A stretch of DNA of 64,000 bases from Sympetrum striolatum (taxonomy: Eukaryota > Arthropoda > Insecta > Odonata > Libellulidae): NCBI GenBank assembly GCA_947579665.1, contig CANPUZ010000047.1, positions 310,001 to 374,000 on the forward strand, written 5' to 3'. A model generated the notes under the pieces. It searched no databases. It was not told the origin of the DNA and worked only from the letters and a program-made list of their open reading frames with translations. Each line of letters starts with the position of its first letter. The first letter of the stretch is position 1. Shown here piece by piece: positions 22,385 to 33,569 of the stretch. Made by a program: the position numbers and the translations under genes.

Positions 22385-22720
22385 TTTATCTGTTTTTACT
22401 GTATTTTTCTGTGTTAACGACAGATAGGCTGCCGTCCTTGGGTCGAACCCCACCTTACTAGAGTCAAGCAATCCTTTATCGAAATCCTAAATGTCGAACA
22501 AGAGTAAATAAGTCTCATCTTTCCTATGGCTGGGACTCGAACCGAGGTCTCCCACTTTCCGGGCATATCTCACGCTTCATCTTCGTTACTTTAAATGTAT
22601 CCTGAAACGTAGGCAGAGTGCATAGCGCGTCTGCATCACTGTGACCATAAGATTCAGGCGGAAATGACTTAACCTCCAGTCAGTGGGCTTAAGTTACTCA
22701 AATATAGTTCTTTTGTTTGC
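22385..22720 (-). repeat. Dispersed repeat D3 with two B-box-like motifs
   Basis: Motifs GGGTCGAACCCC (about 22440) and GGGACTCGAACCGAGG (about 22532) lie 94 bp apart, followed by a block with CATCACTGTGACC. The same series is present inverted at 47455-47765 and in part at 42525-42720. The second motif and its flank look tRNA-derived. Confidence 0.7.
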
Positions 22721-22789
22721 GGAACTTTAAACTTCGGATAGTTATTGCAAAAAGATGGAATTTTAGTTTTCCTTAGTATCGGCTTAGTC

Positions 22790-22860
22790 TGCTTGCAATG
22801 CTCTTTGTCAGCTATGGAAGTGCTTAGTCCGCTTAGAGTACGCTTAGTCCGCTTAGAATA
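22790..22860 (+). repeat. CGCTTAG-family minisatellite, left part of an array split by a LINE
   Basis: Monomers of the type ACGCTTAGTCCGCTTAGA end abruptly where LINE sequence begins at about 22861. The array resumes at 26520. Confidence 0.85.
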
Positions 22861-23547
22861 AATTTTGGGGAGGTGACGACGAACCCAATCCCTATCCGCA
22901 ATAAGTTCTCGGTGCTGGAAAGTGTCGATGAGCCTGTTCGGAAGGCCATGCCTGCCCCTCTTCCCTCCAAAGTAGCTGCGCCTAAAGGAAGTCGGGGTGG
23001 GGGGATTGTATTGATAGGGAGCTCTAATGTTAAGCGTATTGTGGCCCCTTTGCGGCGAAGGGCGGAGAGGGAGGGAGGTGACATTAGGGTTACATCTTGG
23101 TGTATTCCCTCTGGGCATGTGGCCCAAGTCACGGGTGCGGTAGGTGCGGCGGCCAGGGGCACGGGTTGCTCTCGGCTGCGGGTGGTGGCCCATGTTGGAG
23201 TCAACGATGCCTGTCACCGCGCTCCCGAGGATATTTTGCGTTCTTTTGAGGACCTGAATTCCGAGGTTGAGCGCGTGCAGGAGTCGCTTGGCATCGATGT
23301 GCGGCTGTCCATCTGCAGCATCGTCCCGCGGAGTGACTGCAGCCGAAGCGTTCGGACTAAAATAGATGGTCTGAATGCGCGGATGTGGGAGTTCTGTCGG
23401 GGCATGGGAGTTGACTTTGTGGACCTTCGGCCGACCCTCTTGTCGTACCCCCTCGCCTTGAACGGCTCTGGTGTTCACTATACTGCTGAAGCTGCGAGCG
23501 GGGTGGCTCATAGGATTTACGAGCATTGTAGGTTTTTTTTAGGCTAA
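22861..23547 (+). pseudogene. LINE ORF1, SGNH/esterase-like domain, N-terminus missing
   Basis: The frame is open from the insertion junction, with GTG at 22873 as the first possible start. The protein shows the SGNH-hydrolase blocks in order: IVLIGSSNVKRI (block I), VVAHVGVNDA (block III, GxND) and GSGVHYTAEA (block V, carrying His). CR1-group ORF1 proteins carry such esterase domains, thought to act in membrane or RNA handling. The usual N-terminal part is absent. The end overlaps the ORF2 frame at a run of eight T. Confidence 0.75.
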
Positions 23548-24911
23548 AGGGAATTTGTGGGAATGCTTCTAATTTAAGTGGCTCCGATATAGGAAATAAA
23601 GTTAATAAACAATCGAATACCTTAAAAATTACTGAGCAAGTTGAAGATGAGCAACAACGCGTTTCCCGGGCTTCACCCATTGTAAATGAACTATCGATTG
23701 CCATTATTAATTGTAGAAGCATCAAAAACAAAGTAGCCGATCTTGAACATCTTATCCGAAGTAACGACTCCGACGTAATTATAGGCACCGAAAGCTGGCT
23801 AACAGACGATATTAATGACTACGAAGTATTTCCTAAAGATTTTAAGATTTATCGGAAGGACCGTCAGGATAAAGTGGGTGGAGGAGTATTTATAGCGGTT
23901 AAAAGTTCATTGCGGAGTAGTTCACATACGTATCCTAACAGTTGCATCGAGAGCGTATGGTGTACCATTAGTCAGCCAAATAAACCCAATCTATATGTAT
24001 GTGCTTTTTACCGGCCGCCCAACTCTTCGCGTCATGTTTTGCGTAACCTAAACGATGAAATAAATTTTTAATCGCGTAAAAACAACAATAGCATAATGAT
24101 AATTGGAGGAGATTTTAATCTTCCAGACATTGATTGGCAAAAGCACGTAGTCAAGAAAAGAGCTCGGGACAATGACTCTTGTAGGAACTTGTTAAATTTA
24201 ATACAAAAAAATTCATTACACCAGCTAGTCAAAAAGCCTACCAGGGAATTAACCATTTTAGATCTTTTTCTTACGAACACCCCCGAACGAGTATCTAACA
24301 CATCTGTTTGCGATGGAATATCCGATCACAAAGCCATAATTATAGATTTCGACCTTAACTTGGTAAAGCACAGAAAACCTAAGCGCAGAGTTTATCTTTA
24401 CCCGCCAGCCGATTTCGAAGGATATCGTAGTAAACTCATGTACGAATTTCTGGAGTATAAAACGCGCGCGATATGTTTAAATACCGAGGACACGTGGAAT
24501 CTCTTTGTAAGAACAATGCGTGACCTAATGGATAAATTTGTACCCTCAAAACTTTCAAATCAAATTAATGAACCTAGATGGTATAATAAGGAGACTAGGA
24601 GAGCACTAAAGAAACAGAGGCGTTTGCATTCCAAATTAAAAGCCGCTGCGAGGCAACCGAATAGTATCAACATAGATCGAGTAGAGAGCGAACATAAGGA
24701 AGCAAAGTCGGAAACTAAACGAATTATGCGAGATGCCCTCCGTCAATATAAAAAGAAGATTTTATGCGAACACTTGGAAGAGGACCCAAAAGCGTTTTGG
24801 TCGTACGTTCGTGAGGTCCAAGGTAAAGAGCAAACTGTTGGTTCATTAAAGGATACTTGCGGTAATATAGTAAACGATGCTAAAGGCAAAGCTAATATCT
24901 TGAATGATTTT
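23532..24911 (+). pseudogene. LINE ORF2 endonuclease and linker
   Basis: One frame from 23532 to about 24911, interrupted only by TAA at 24069-24071. Endonuclease blocks are visible: IINCRSIKNK, IIGTESWL, VCAFYRPPN, GGDFNLPDIDW and the final SDHKAI with its Asp-His pair kept. After the endonuclease comes a basic linker (KKQRRLHSKLKAAARQ) and the pre-RT segment (DPKAFWSYVREVQG). The enzyme would nick genomic DNA to prime reverse transcription. Confidence 0.85.
23535..23541 (+). promoter_or_regulatory. Candidate -1 ribosomal frameshift site between LINE ORF1 and ORF2
   Basis: The heptamer T TTT TTA is in the ORF1 reading phase, six codons' worth of bases before the ORF1 stop (TAA 23545-23547 follows GGC). 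A -1 slip there continues directly into the ORF2 frame, which has no stop from 23532 to 24068 and no ATG before 23874. A simple homopolymer indel would give the same picture. Confidence 0.4.
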
Positions 24912-26440
24912 TTCGAAGCGTTTTCACGTCTGACGATACATCAAATACTCTCCCGAATGTTGATAAACCTGAATCAATGTCGAAAATCACCTTCAGAGAA
25001 GACGGCATCATTAAACTATTGCAACAGATTAAACCGAATAAAGCTCCGGGTCCTGAAGACATACCGGCTCGAGTGATCAAGGAAGTTGTGGAGAGCGTAG
25101 CACCTTTTCTTAAAGTTATATTTGACAAGAGTATGAGCGAAGGAAATGTCCCGAAAGATTGGAAAATTGCGAATGTCACGCCAATATTTAAAAGTGGCTC
25201 TAAGGACGATCCAGCTAATTACAGGCCTATATCTTTAACATCACTGAGCGGTAAAATTATGGAACATATAATAGCTAGCTCTTTAATGGGTTTTCTTGAA
25301 ACGTCCAATTTCATAATTAGGAATCAACACGGTTTTCGTAAGACTCGTTCTTGCGAGTCTCAGCTGGCTTTATTAGTACACGATGTTCTAAACTCTGCTG
25401 AAAAACATAAGCAAGTCGATGCGATATTTTTAGATTTTCGGAAGGCTTTCGATAAGGTACCTCATCATAAATTGCTGTACAAATTAGAAGTTGCGGGTAT
25501 CAATGCACAAGTTATTAACTGGATAAAAGACTTTCTCACCGATAGAGAGCAACGAGTAGTACTCGATGGTATTAGTTCCAACTTGGTTAAGGTGACCTCG
25601 GGCGTCCCTCAGGGCAGTGTAATTGGACCGTTGTTATTTTTGGTATACATCAACGACCTCAGCAATCACATTGAAAGCAATGTTAGGATATTCGCAGACG
25701 ACACAGTCATTTACAGGGAAATAGTTAGTTCAGAGGATAGATTAACCCTTTCGAACGACTTAGATAGAATTATGAATTGGTGCGATGATTGGCAATTAGA
25801 GCTTAATGTAGAAAAGTGTTCGGTAGTTAACTTCTTCGAAAGTAAATCTATAATAAATGATTATTCTTATAGTCTCCGAGGGGTAAACCTAATGTCAGTA
25901 GAATCGGTAAAGTATCTTGGGGTAACTCTCACGAATAATCTATCATGGAGTGCCCACATCCGAAATATATGTGGAAAAGCACTTAAGAAACTCGGCTTCG
26001 TTAAAAGAATAGTCGGTAGGAGCGAAGAAAAGGTTCGCGAGCGATGTTACTTAGCGTTAGTTAGGCCTCACCTTGAGTATGCATGTAGCGTATGGGACCC
26101 CGCCGAGAAATGTCATATTCGGGATTTAGAAAAAGTACAACGGAAGGCGATACGATTTGTAAAGAATTGCTACGATAAAACAGCGAGTGTCACTCAGATG
26201 TTACAGGACGCGGGATGGGAATCATTAGAAGATAGAAGAAAAATTCAAAGGATAAATTTATTAAATAAGTTCAGAGAAATTACGTTTTCAGATGATGTAA
26301 CCGATATAATGCGACCCCCCTGTTATATGGGCCGTGCTGATACTGCCCGAAAGATTAGGGAAATAGATGCTAAAACGAATCGTTTCAAAAATTCATTTTT
26401 TCCGCGAAGTATACGCGAAAGCAACCGTTTAGGAAAATAG
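24912..26440 (+). pseudogene. LINE ORF2 reverse transcriptase
   Basis: The RT frame is open from about 24912 to TAG at 26438-26440 but is shifted relative to the endonuclease frame by an apparent single-base loss near 24921; FTSDDTSN is the first text in the new frame. The RT blocks are intact: NKAPGPEDIP, NYRPISLTSLSGK, HGFRKTRSCESQL, FLDFRKAFDKVPH, SGVPQGSVIGPLLF, FADDTVIY (FADD at 25691-25702) and YLGVTLTNNL. The C-terminal part (RPHLEYACSVWDP, LEKVQRKAIRF) is typical of CR1/jockey-group elements. Confidence 0.88.
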
Positions 26441-26458
26441 AGTCAAGGTGCTTGCACC

Positions 26459-26490
26459 CCCTGCCACACGCCGAAAGGCGGCTTGCAGGG
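26459..26490 (+). other. LINE 3' RNA hairpin with GAAA tetraloop
   Basis: CCCTGC (26459-26464) pairs with GCAGGG (26485-26490). Inside, CGCC-GAAA-GGCG (26469-26480) forms a four-pair stem with a GNRA loop. Its place just before the ATAGAC tail fits the RT recognition structure known at LINE 3' ends. Confidence 0.65.
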
Positions 26491-26520
26491 TTCTTAGATA
26501 GACATAGACATAGACAATAT

Positions 26521-26760
26521 GTTTAATACGCTTAGAGTATGCTTACTCCCCTAAGAGTACGATTAGTTCGCTTGCAATGTACTTTATCAGCTAAAAAAAG
26601 TGCTTATTCCGCTTCTGGTGTGCTTAATCCGCTTAGAGTACGTTTAGAATACGCTTAGTCCGCTTAGAACATGCTTACTCCGCTTATCGTATGCTTACTC
26701 CGCTAAGAGTACGATTAGTCCGCTTGCAATACGCTAAGTTTGCTTATGTTAAGCGAACTG
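26521..26760 (+). repeat. CGCTTAG-family minisatellite, right part of the split array
   Basis: About a dozen monomers such as TATGCTTACTCCGCTTA and TACGATTAGTCCGCTTGCAA. These match the 22790-22860 side in monomer type. Confidence 0.88.
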
Positions 26761-26814
26761 ACAAAGCTTTATCTGTTCTTCATCAAATTTTTTTTGTATT
26801 TATTTTTAAAAAGT

Positions 26815-26965
26815 AATTAAATTCTTCGTTTTTAAAAAGAAAAATCAAAATTTCGGGAGAATTAAATATTTTCAATTCGAACAAACTTTTTTTGGTTAAA
26901 TATGTGTACGTGGTGACGACTTCTTATCGACTCCAAATTTTGAATTTCGAAAAAACACGTTTTCC
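26815..26965. repeat. Dispersed repeat D4 fragment
   Basis: Near-copy of 20755-20900, including the block GTGACGACTTCTTATCG. Confidence 0.6.
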
Positions 26966-26974
26966 TTGATACAC

Positions 26975-27120
26975 CCTACTGATTATTCCGCTTAGTGTTT
27001 GTTGAGACCGCTTAGTTAATGATTATTCCGCTTAGTGTATGTTGAGACCGCTTATTTTATGATTATTTCGCTTATTATATGTTGAGACCGCTTACTTAAT
27101 GATTATTCCGCTCCTCCAAG
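26975..27120 (+). repeat. CGCTTAG-family minisatellite, 40-bp dimer
   Basis: A 40-bp unit of two different monomers (TGATTATTCCGCTTAGTGTA then TGTTGAGACCGCTTAGTTAA) repeats about 3.5 times with few changes. Confidence 0.88.
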
Positions 27121-27429
27121 ATGCATAGAAGCAATGAAATTCAGTAATCGAAGTGATGACCACCTCTTCTTAAGGAATGTTAAGAAGTTTAAAGTGTAAA
27201 AAACAAAAACATTCCAAATATAAACAGCACATCCGTCTTTGAGTGATTAATTCGGGAAAGTGATTTTCGAATGCGCTTAATTACTTCGGGTGTCCCTTTT
27301 TCGTCCCTTTCCAACCCTTTGCACCCCTTTTCTAATTACAACCCCTTTTTATAAACCCCATCAATCCGAGTTGCATTCCTCTTTTAACCCTTTAAAAGAT
27401 ATCACTAATTTTATCGGTCCTTCGACGCT
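27121..27429. other. Spacer
   Basis: Nothing recognised. A pyrimidine-rich part lies at 27290-27390. Confidence 0.3.
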
Positions 27430-27985
27430 ATCAATTGCACCTTAGTCCGCTTAGTGTATGCTTATTCCGCTTAAAGTATGCTCAGTCCGCTTATAATACG
27501 CTTAGACCGCTTAGAATATGCGTAGTCCACTTAGGATATGCTTAGACCTCATAGTATATGCTTTATACGCTTAAAGTACGCTCAGTCCGCTTAGAATACG
27601 CTTAGACCGCTTAGGATTTGCTTACTCCACTTAGAATATGGTTAGTCCGCTTATAGTACGCTTAGTCCGCTTAGTGTATGCTTATTCCGCTTAAAGTATG
27701 CTCAGTCCGCTTAGAATACGCTTAGACCGCTTAGGATACTCATACTCCACTTAGAATATGGTTATTCCGCTTAAAGTACGCTTAGTCCGCTTAGAATATG
27801 CTAAGAACGCTTAGTGTATGCTTATTCCGTTTAATGTACGCTCAGTCCAATTAGAATACGCTTAAACTGCTTAGAATATGCTTACAACGCTTAGTATCGG
27901 CATATTCCACTTACGATTAAGATCTAGTCTGAAGAAAAGTGCTTTAGAACGCTAAGTCCGCTTGGAATATGATTATTCCGCTTAG
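27430..27985 (+). repeat. CGCTTAG-family minisatellite with compound higher-order blocks
   Basis: About 27 monomers. A block reading TATTCCGCTTAAAGTATGCT, then CAGTCCGCTTAGAATACGCT, then TAGACCGCTTAGGAT recurs at about 27463, 27561, 27682 and 27822, with intervals of 98, 121 and 140 bp. Confidence 0.88.
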
Positions 27986-28664
27986 ATATTTTATAATAAG
28001 ATTAGTTTAGTTTAAATTTCCCAAGAAAAACTCAAAATAGCTCGTTAAAAAAACAAGATTAAAAAACACGGCCGTGATAAATAAATGCGTTTATAAAGAA
28101 TTTCAATTTTAAAGTTCCTGAAAATATTATCAATTTTTTTTCGAACGCCTACGAATTTATACGAAAACCATTGATTTATATGACTTGAATCACTTTTAAT
28201 AATCCATTTCTGAGAACTGACGATATTTCGCGAGTATTTATATTCATTAGCTGTTTCTACGAGTGATTAGAAATGTTTTCTACGTTTGCCTGATGATGGC
28301 GCATCATTATGCAGTAATTGATTTCTTTTGATAATAAAGTTCCCAGATCGCTTGATTGCACCCTAGAAAGCCAGACAAGAGGTCACTTATCTGTGGGTGT
28401 TTACCTAGAATAGAGTGCACCAGGCACCAGTTGGTGCTCTATTGAAACTGCGCCGTCGAATTCCTTTTAGTTGTGACGTTAAGTCGAAAATGGAACTGTG
28501 GTAACGTAGCGTCTTCTTGATTGAATGTATGAAATTCCTCTCCTTCTATATATATCAATTAATAAACTTTGGATCCCTTTTTGAGGATATTGCGCATAAA
28601 GAGGAGTTTGAGATTTGGCATATTCAAAGTTTATATAGTGGAGAATGGGCGAAAGCTAATATCT
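27986..28664. other. AT-rich spacer
   Basis: No gene recognised. Short open frames near 28517-28778 overlap the start of a D1 copy. Confidence 0.3.
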
Positions 28665-28990
28665 TTGTCCAGAGTATCCTTGGTTCGACTCTGGACGACT
28701 CGAATCGCCTCTCGCCTAAGAAATATACGTAAAGTTCGTTTTGATCGATTGCAGACATTTTTTCGTTTGCAGAATTAAATCGGAAATAATGGTCGTATTA
28801 ATACGAGATGAACACCAAAAGAAAGGAAATTGAACGAAGATTCTTATTTTGGTGTTGGAATATCGTATTCGAGTCGAAATTGAGAGAATATAGACAAGAA
28901 TTACGATATATTTGTGGGTGATTTCTTGGGGATAAACAATTCCCTAACAACAAAGGCGATTGTTGATGCGACTGCGAATTCGACGATAAA
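28665..28990 (+). repeat. D1 dispersed repeat, head, core and tail
   Basis: Head ATCCTTGGTTCGACTCTGGA near 28676, core ATGAACACCAAAAGAAAGGA near 28808, tail CCCTAACAACAAAGGCGATT near 28941. One of the cleanest plus-orientation copies. Confidence 0.8.
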
Positions 28991-29469
28991 TAATTTTGCG
29001 TAAGTAATAAAAGCAACTATTCACTTTCTCTAGAGATAAATATAAACCGCGTGTCTCAATTATTCACGTTTTTAAGACCAAAAACGTGCTGAAATCATGG
29101 TTTAAAAATACGTCAATAATTCTTGGAAAAGAATAGAAAGTGGACACCCAAAGTTAGATGATTCGGGTGGACCAAGGAGAACTCTCTTGTTTTTGGCATT
29201 CTGTGTTAATTTAGCCAAAACTGAATTAATAAATGAGCGACGAATTCAAAATCTACGAAACTGTATCAAATTTTATCATTTTATCAATGCAGTTTGTGTG
29301 AATCACTTTTCAGTCCGTGCGTTCGTCATTAAAATATTGATCAGTCGTCTCATATTTTCGCAATGAAATACGTGTTTGCGTGAATCTTTATAAACACATA
29401 AGTTTCGAATAAAGTTGAGAGGCAGCCCAGCACTGAAACTACCAATTATCACTACTTCCCGGGACACTC
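28991..29469. other. AT-rich spacer
   Basis: Nothing recognised. Confidence 0.3.
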
Positions 29470-29645
29470 TTTATACTAATATCTGGGTTCGAACCCAGTG
29501 AAATCGTCGAATCAAAAGGCGACAGTGATTCCTTCCAGGTCGCAGAGGACACGTGTATAAAGTTTGAAGCAGAACGAACGAACGGTGTGGCCTCCAATCG
29601 AAGACAAAACACAGAACTCCTGCTTATATATATATGTATATATGG
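29470..29645 (-). repeat. D1 head-end fragment
   Basis: GGGTTCGAACCCAG (about 29485), then GATTCCTTCCAGGTCGCAGA and GGTGTGGCCTCCAATCG, running into TATATATATATGTATATAT (about 29623-29642), the same termination in TA microsatellite as the copy at 21832. Confidence 0.75.
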
Positions 29646-29867
29646 ATATAGATTAGATATATTAGAGGGAAATCTTTTTCAAATTCCTTCATTTTTCCCC
29701 ACTTCTGCTCCAGATGAGATGCTGCGTTGAGAAATGATTTCATTTGCCGTCTTCAGATAACAGGCGGAGACATCTGTCGGGAGCACACACGAAGTATCAA
29801 TCAGAACGTCTTTTGATTGATTCCCACGAAAAACGATCTCTTTTTTAGATTTTTTTAGAAAATGTCC

Positions 29868-30425
29868 TGATTGTATGCTGAGTGCGCTTAGTCTATGATT
29901 AGTACGCCGAGTACCTGCTGAGTGCGCTTAGTTATTGATTAGTCCACTGAGTACCTGCTGATTGCGCTTAGTTTGAGCTGAAATAGCTTAGTTTATGATA
30001 AATCCGCTAAGTGATGACTGTGCCAAGTATGTGCTGAGTACGCTTAGTCTACGATTAGTACGCTGAGTACCTGCTGAGTGCGCTTAGTTTGTGATTAGTT
30101 CGCTTTTTTTCTGATGAATCCGCTTATTGATGAATTTTTGTGCTCAGTTCGCTCAGTTAATGATTAATTCGCTTAGTTTATGATGAATCTACTCAGTAAT
30201 GTGTTAGCCAAGTGTGTGATGAGTTCGCTTAACTCTATGAATAGTCCACTGAGTACCTGATGAGTGCGCTTAGTTTGCGATGAATTCGCTACGTTTGTAA
30301 TGATTCCTCAAAGTTCAAGATTTCTTCGCTTAGTAGATTAGCTTGTTGTGCTTAGACCGCTTAGTATGTGACGATTCCGCTTGGATTATGATGAATTCGC
30401 TTAGTGATGAATTTTCTAAGCTGTG
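29868..30425 (+). repeat. CGCTTAG-family minisatellite
   Basis: About 25 monomers such as GCTGAGTGCGCTTAGTTTAT. A 40-bp alternation (GATTAGTACGCTGAGTACCT then GCTGAGTGCGCTTAGTTTGT) is visible at 29880-29970 and 30050-30100. Confidence 0.85.
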
Positions 30426-30539
30426 TATATATGTATGAAAATATTTATATTTGAAATTGAACCTTTTATTTATAAATTGTGTGTTTTTTTAAACTTTTTT
30501 CCAAAGCGCATACGAGGACAGCTTCTAATAGAGGCACCA

Positions 30540-30820
30540 ACGTCTTGTGTGGGGATATTGTAAGGAATGCACGTTCTTTTTCGTTCCTTGCAGGTTAAGA
30601 TACATTTTCGGAAATAAATCAGAAATAATGGTCGTACGAAATCGAGATGAACACCAAAAGAAAGGAAATTGAACGAAGATTCTTATTTCGGTAATGGAAT
30701 ATCGCATTGAAGTCGAAATTATGAGAATGCAGACAAAATTGACGAAAAATTCGTGTGATTTTGTGGGCATAAACAATTCCCTAACGACGAAGGTGATTGT
30801 TAAACTCTCGTACGGATATA
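30540..30820 (+). repeat. D1 dispersed repeat, core and tail
   Basis: Core ATGAACACCAAAAGAAAGGA near 30646, tail CCCTAACGACGAAGGTGATT near 30779. The head is replaced by other sequence before about 30580. Confidence 0.75.
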
Positions 30821-31120
30821 AATGGGATGGATATTAATAAATGTAAGGAGATGGAAATTTCGAGACTCTGTGGCACCCTAACCTCATCCATTTATTCCGT
30901 CGTCGGCTTCTTGTCGTCTTAGAAATGTCAATCACAAATTGATTTATTGTGAAATGCATCCATAATCAATATTCTTTCGAATTTTTTCCAAATTTTTTCA
31001 TTTTCACACTTCTTAGTCGCAATATTTTTGTTCTCTGGGGTTTTGTTGAAATTTTATCTTCTGTTGTCGTTGATTCCCTCAAGGGGGAAATAAAAAATGG
31101 GATTAAATGTGTATTTTTCA
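30821..31120. other. Spacer
   Basis: Nothing recognised. Confidence 0.3.
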
Positions 31121-31640
31121 TTGTGGGCTTAGTTGAATGTGGGCTTACGACATTGTGAACTAAGTGGGCTTGCATAAATGTGAGTTGATATGAAAGTGGG
31201 TGTCTTCGTGTAGAGTGTTGAGACTGCTTAGTAAGCGACGATTTGCTTACAGAATGATTACTACGCATAGTGAATTTTGTGAGCGCTTAGTATACGATGT
31301 GACCGCTAAGTAAATATATTGAGACCGCTTAGTATATGGTGATTGCGCTTACTATACGCTGAGAGTGCTTAGTGTACAATGAGACCGCTAAGTATACGCT
31401 AAGAGCACTTAGTACATGATGAGAGCGCTTAGTATACGATAAGAACGCTTAGTAAACATGTTGAGGCCGCCTAGTACCTCATGACTCATCTTAGTAAAGG
31501 ATAAGTATGCGAGTATTAAAAATAAAAAAAGTTGGATTAAATATATGTTTTTCAGTGTGATCTTAGGGCAGTGTGGGCTTACAACAGTGTGGGCTTACAA
31601 CATTGTGGGCTTACATACATGCGAGTTGATATGAATGTGC
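31121..31640 (+). repeat. Two copies of a GTGGGCTTAC repeat flanking a CGCTTAG array
   Basis: Short tandem units of the type GTGTGGGCTTACAACATT at 31123-31200 and 31555-31640 share flanks (GGATTAAAT upstream, GAGTTGATATGAA downstream), so a segment was duplicated. Between them, 31205-31515 is a CGCTTAG-family array with GATGAGAGCGCTTAGTATAC-type monomers. Confidence 0.75.
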
Positions 31641-33569
31641 TCTTAGATCAACGGAAAGCAGGGGAAAACCATCTCACTCCTCATTCTGCCTAGTAAGCCT
31701 CATTCCTCCCTATAAACACTCGGTATTTTATGCCGGAGGGGATGAGGTACCAACCAGCCTTTTAGATGAATACATGACAGTCTCATGTGGGCTTACATCA
31801 ATGCAAGTCCACAGCCTGTATTTGTTTTGCGGTGACGTAATTGACTCGTAATGAGATAAGATTCATGGGTTTTGTGCCACATGGGCCCGGGTTCGAGAGA
31901 AAATAGGGCACAAAGATACTAATACCTCAATTTAAGGTAAAGCTTCCATTTTCACAGCCTCTCGATGACGTAATTCACTCTTAATGGTTTTTTGCTGGTT
32001 CGAAACCAATTAGGTAGCATTGTCCTTCACTATACTTCACCAAATAGCAAAAATTCGCAGTTTTTGCCGATTTATTCGTGAATTGCTGAAACAATTAAAG
32101 TTTTTGTCGGAGTTTAGGAAAAATCTCTTCAAGATCTTGTAAACGAATCTAAAGTTGGATTGGTTTACCAAATTTCAACAAAATACAACAACAAATTTTT
32201 AGACAAAAATACCCAGTTTTCGTCGATATCTTCGTAAATTGCTGTAAATAATTATGCTTTTGCAAAAAAATCGGAAAATTCTCTCTTTACCATGTTCAAA
32301 ATGACTTAGACTACGTTAACTCGAATTAAAGCGATTTTTAAGCGAATTTTAAAGCGAATTAAATACAAATTTGGGTACACTTACATGAATTTCAACAAAA
32401 ATGGAGCCAAAAAACTAAAAAGTTTTGTAAACACTCCCAGTTTTTTTTAGTAATTGTGCAATATTTGGAATAATCTCGTTGAGATGTTTAAATTATGGAA
32501 TGTTTATATTGTGGAAAGTACAACAGCTATCGGAATTTGGTATCTTTAGAGTGTAATGGTTTCAAAGTTCTTTGATTACTCTAATATATAGTTAACTGAT
32601 GAGGCGATTAAATTCATACATTTACGCAAAAATGTCAAATATCGAGCCAATGTAGTCGAACTCATTTAAAGCGAGCGACAAATTGCGTATTCTGTCACGA
32701 AAGAAAAACAAAATAATCGAAATTGGGCCAAAATTAAACACAAATTGGTGAAAAATGACTCAACATGGAGTCAATATAGGTGAAAGGGGATTAATTTGAA
32801 AGCTTATTGATAACTGCAATTGATTACATTGTTAATAATAAATAATCGCCACTAATAAAAGGTCTTAATTAGGGCCAGATAGAGACTAGGAGGTCTCATC
32901 TTACATCTTACGTGAGTTGTTGTTGGAAAGAAAGGGCACAGCAGCAATCCAGGATAGCGTTTGGGCGCACTTCCCTCCGCTTAATACGCTGTTTTGAGAG
33001 CGAAAAAACGGAGATGAATACAAATTGATTCTATATATATATTGGCATGTTCAAGTAATATTTCTTAACGAATTATTTTTGTTATTCTTGCGGTCACAAC
33101 GATGCGACTCATATTCCAATCAATTGTTTTGTTTCGAAGTTAGCAGAGGTTTACAACATTGTCCATTGCTGGTACAAATGTAAGTATTTCTGCAAAATCT
33201 TTAAACGAAAACGTTGGAAGAATTAAAGGCTAACACATACACAAATTGCAAGTTATTCTGTTAAAATTAATCATGTTACAATCGGAGAAAGTTGGGCCAT
33301 CGGTTTGCGCGGAAAACGGGTACTTTTTCAAAAAAAGTACAGTAAAAGTAGAACAATGGAAAGTAAAAAATCTATACGCATATTAATAAACGAATAAATG
33401 AACGTTTCATCTGCTGATGTTTATCTCATTACTATCAGTGGACTCTATTGGAAGCTGTAGCTTCTAAAAATCGTTGGACTGGACTTTTTTCTCTTCAGAA
33501 AATAACTGTAAACATTTTAATAAAATACGTTTCATTTCGATTATTCACAGCGATTTGAAAACCTCTTCT
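31641..33569. other. Long spacer with degenerate tandem text
   Basis: Bases 32040-32470 contain three diverged copies of text with CCCAGTTTT... followed by AATTGCTG or similar (about 32058, 32212, 32440), a decayed tandem repeat. A T-arm-like GGGCCCGGGTTCGAG lies at about 31883-31897. No coding region. Confidence 0.4.

Larger units (their letters stand above)
22861..26520 (+). mobile_element. CR1-like LINE, 5'-truncated, inserted in a minisatellite
   Basis: A non-LTR retrotransposon with an esterase-type ORF1, an ORF2 carrying endonuclease and reverse transcriptase, a short 3' untranslated region with a hairpin, and a terminal repeat of ATAGAC units (about 26497-26516). CGCTTAG monomers flank both sides. 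ORF1 is open right to the 5' junction without an in-frame ATG, indicating 5' truncation. ORF2 has one in-frame TAA (24069-24071) and an apparent one-base loss near 24921. Clade assignment to CR1 or a relative rests on the esterase ORF1 and RT motifs. Confidence 0.88.

Noticed and set aside
22669..23526. 285-aa minus-strand open frame
   Set aside because: It is the antisense shadow of the LINE ORF1 and shows no known domain.
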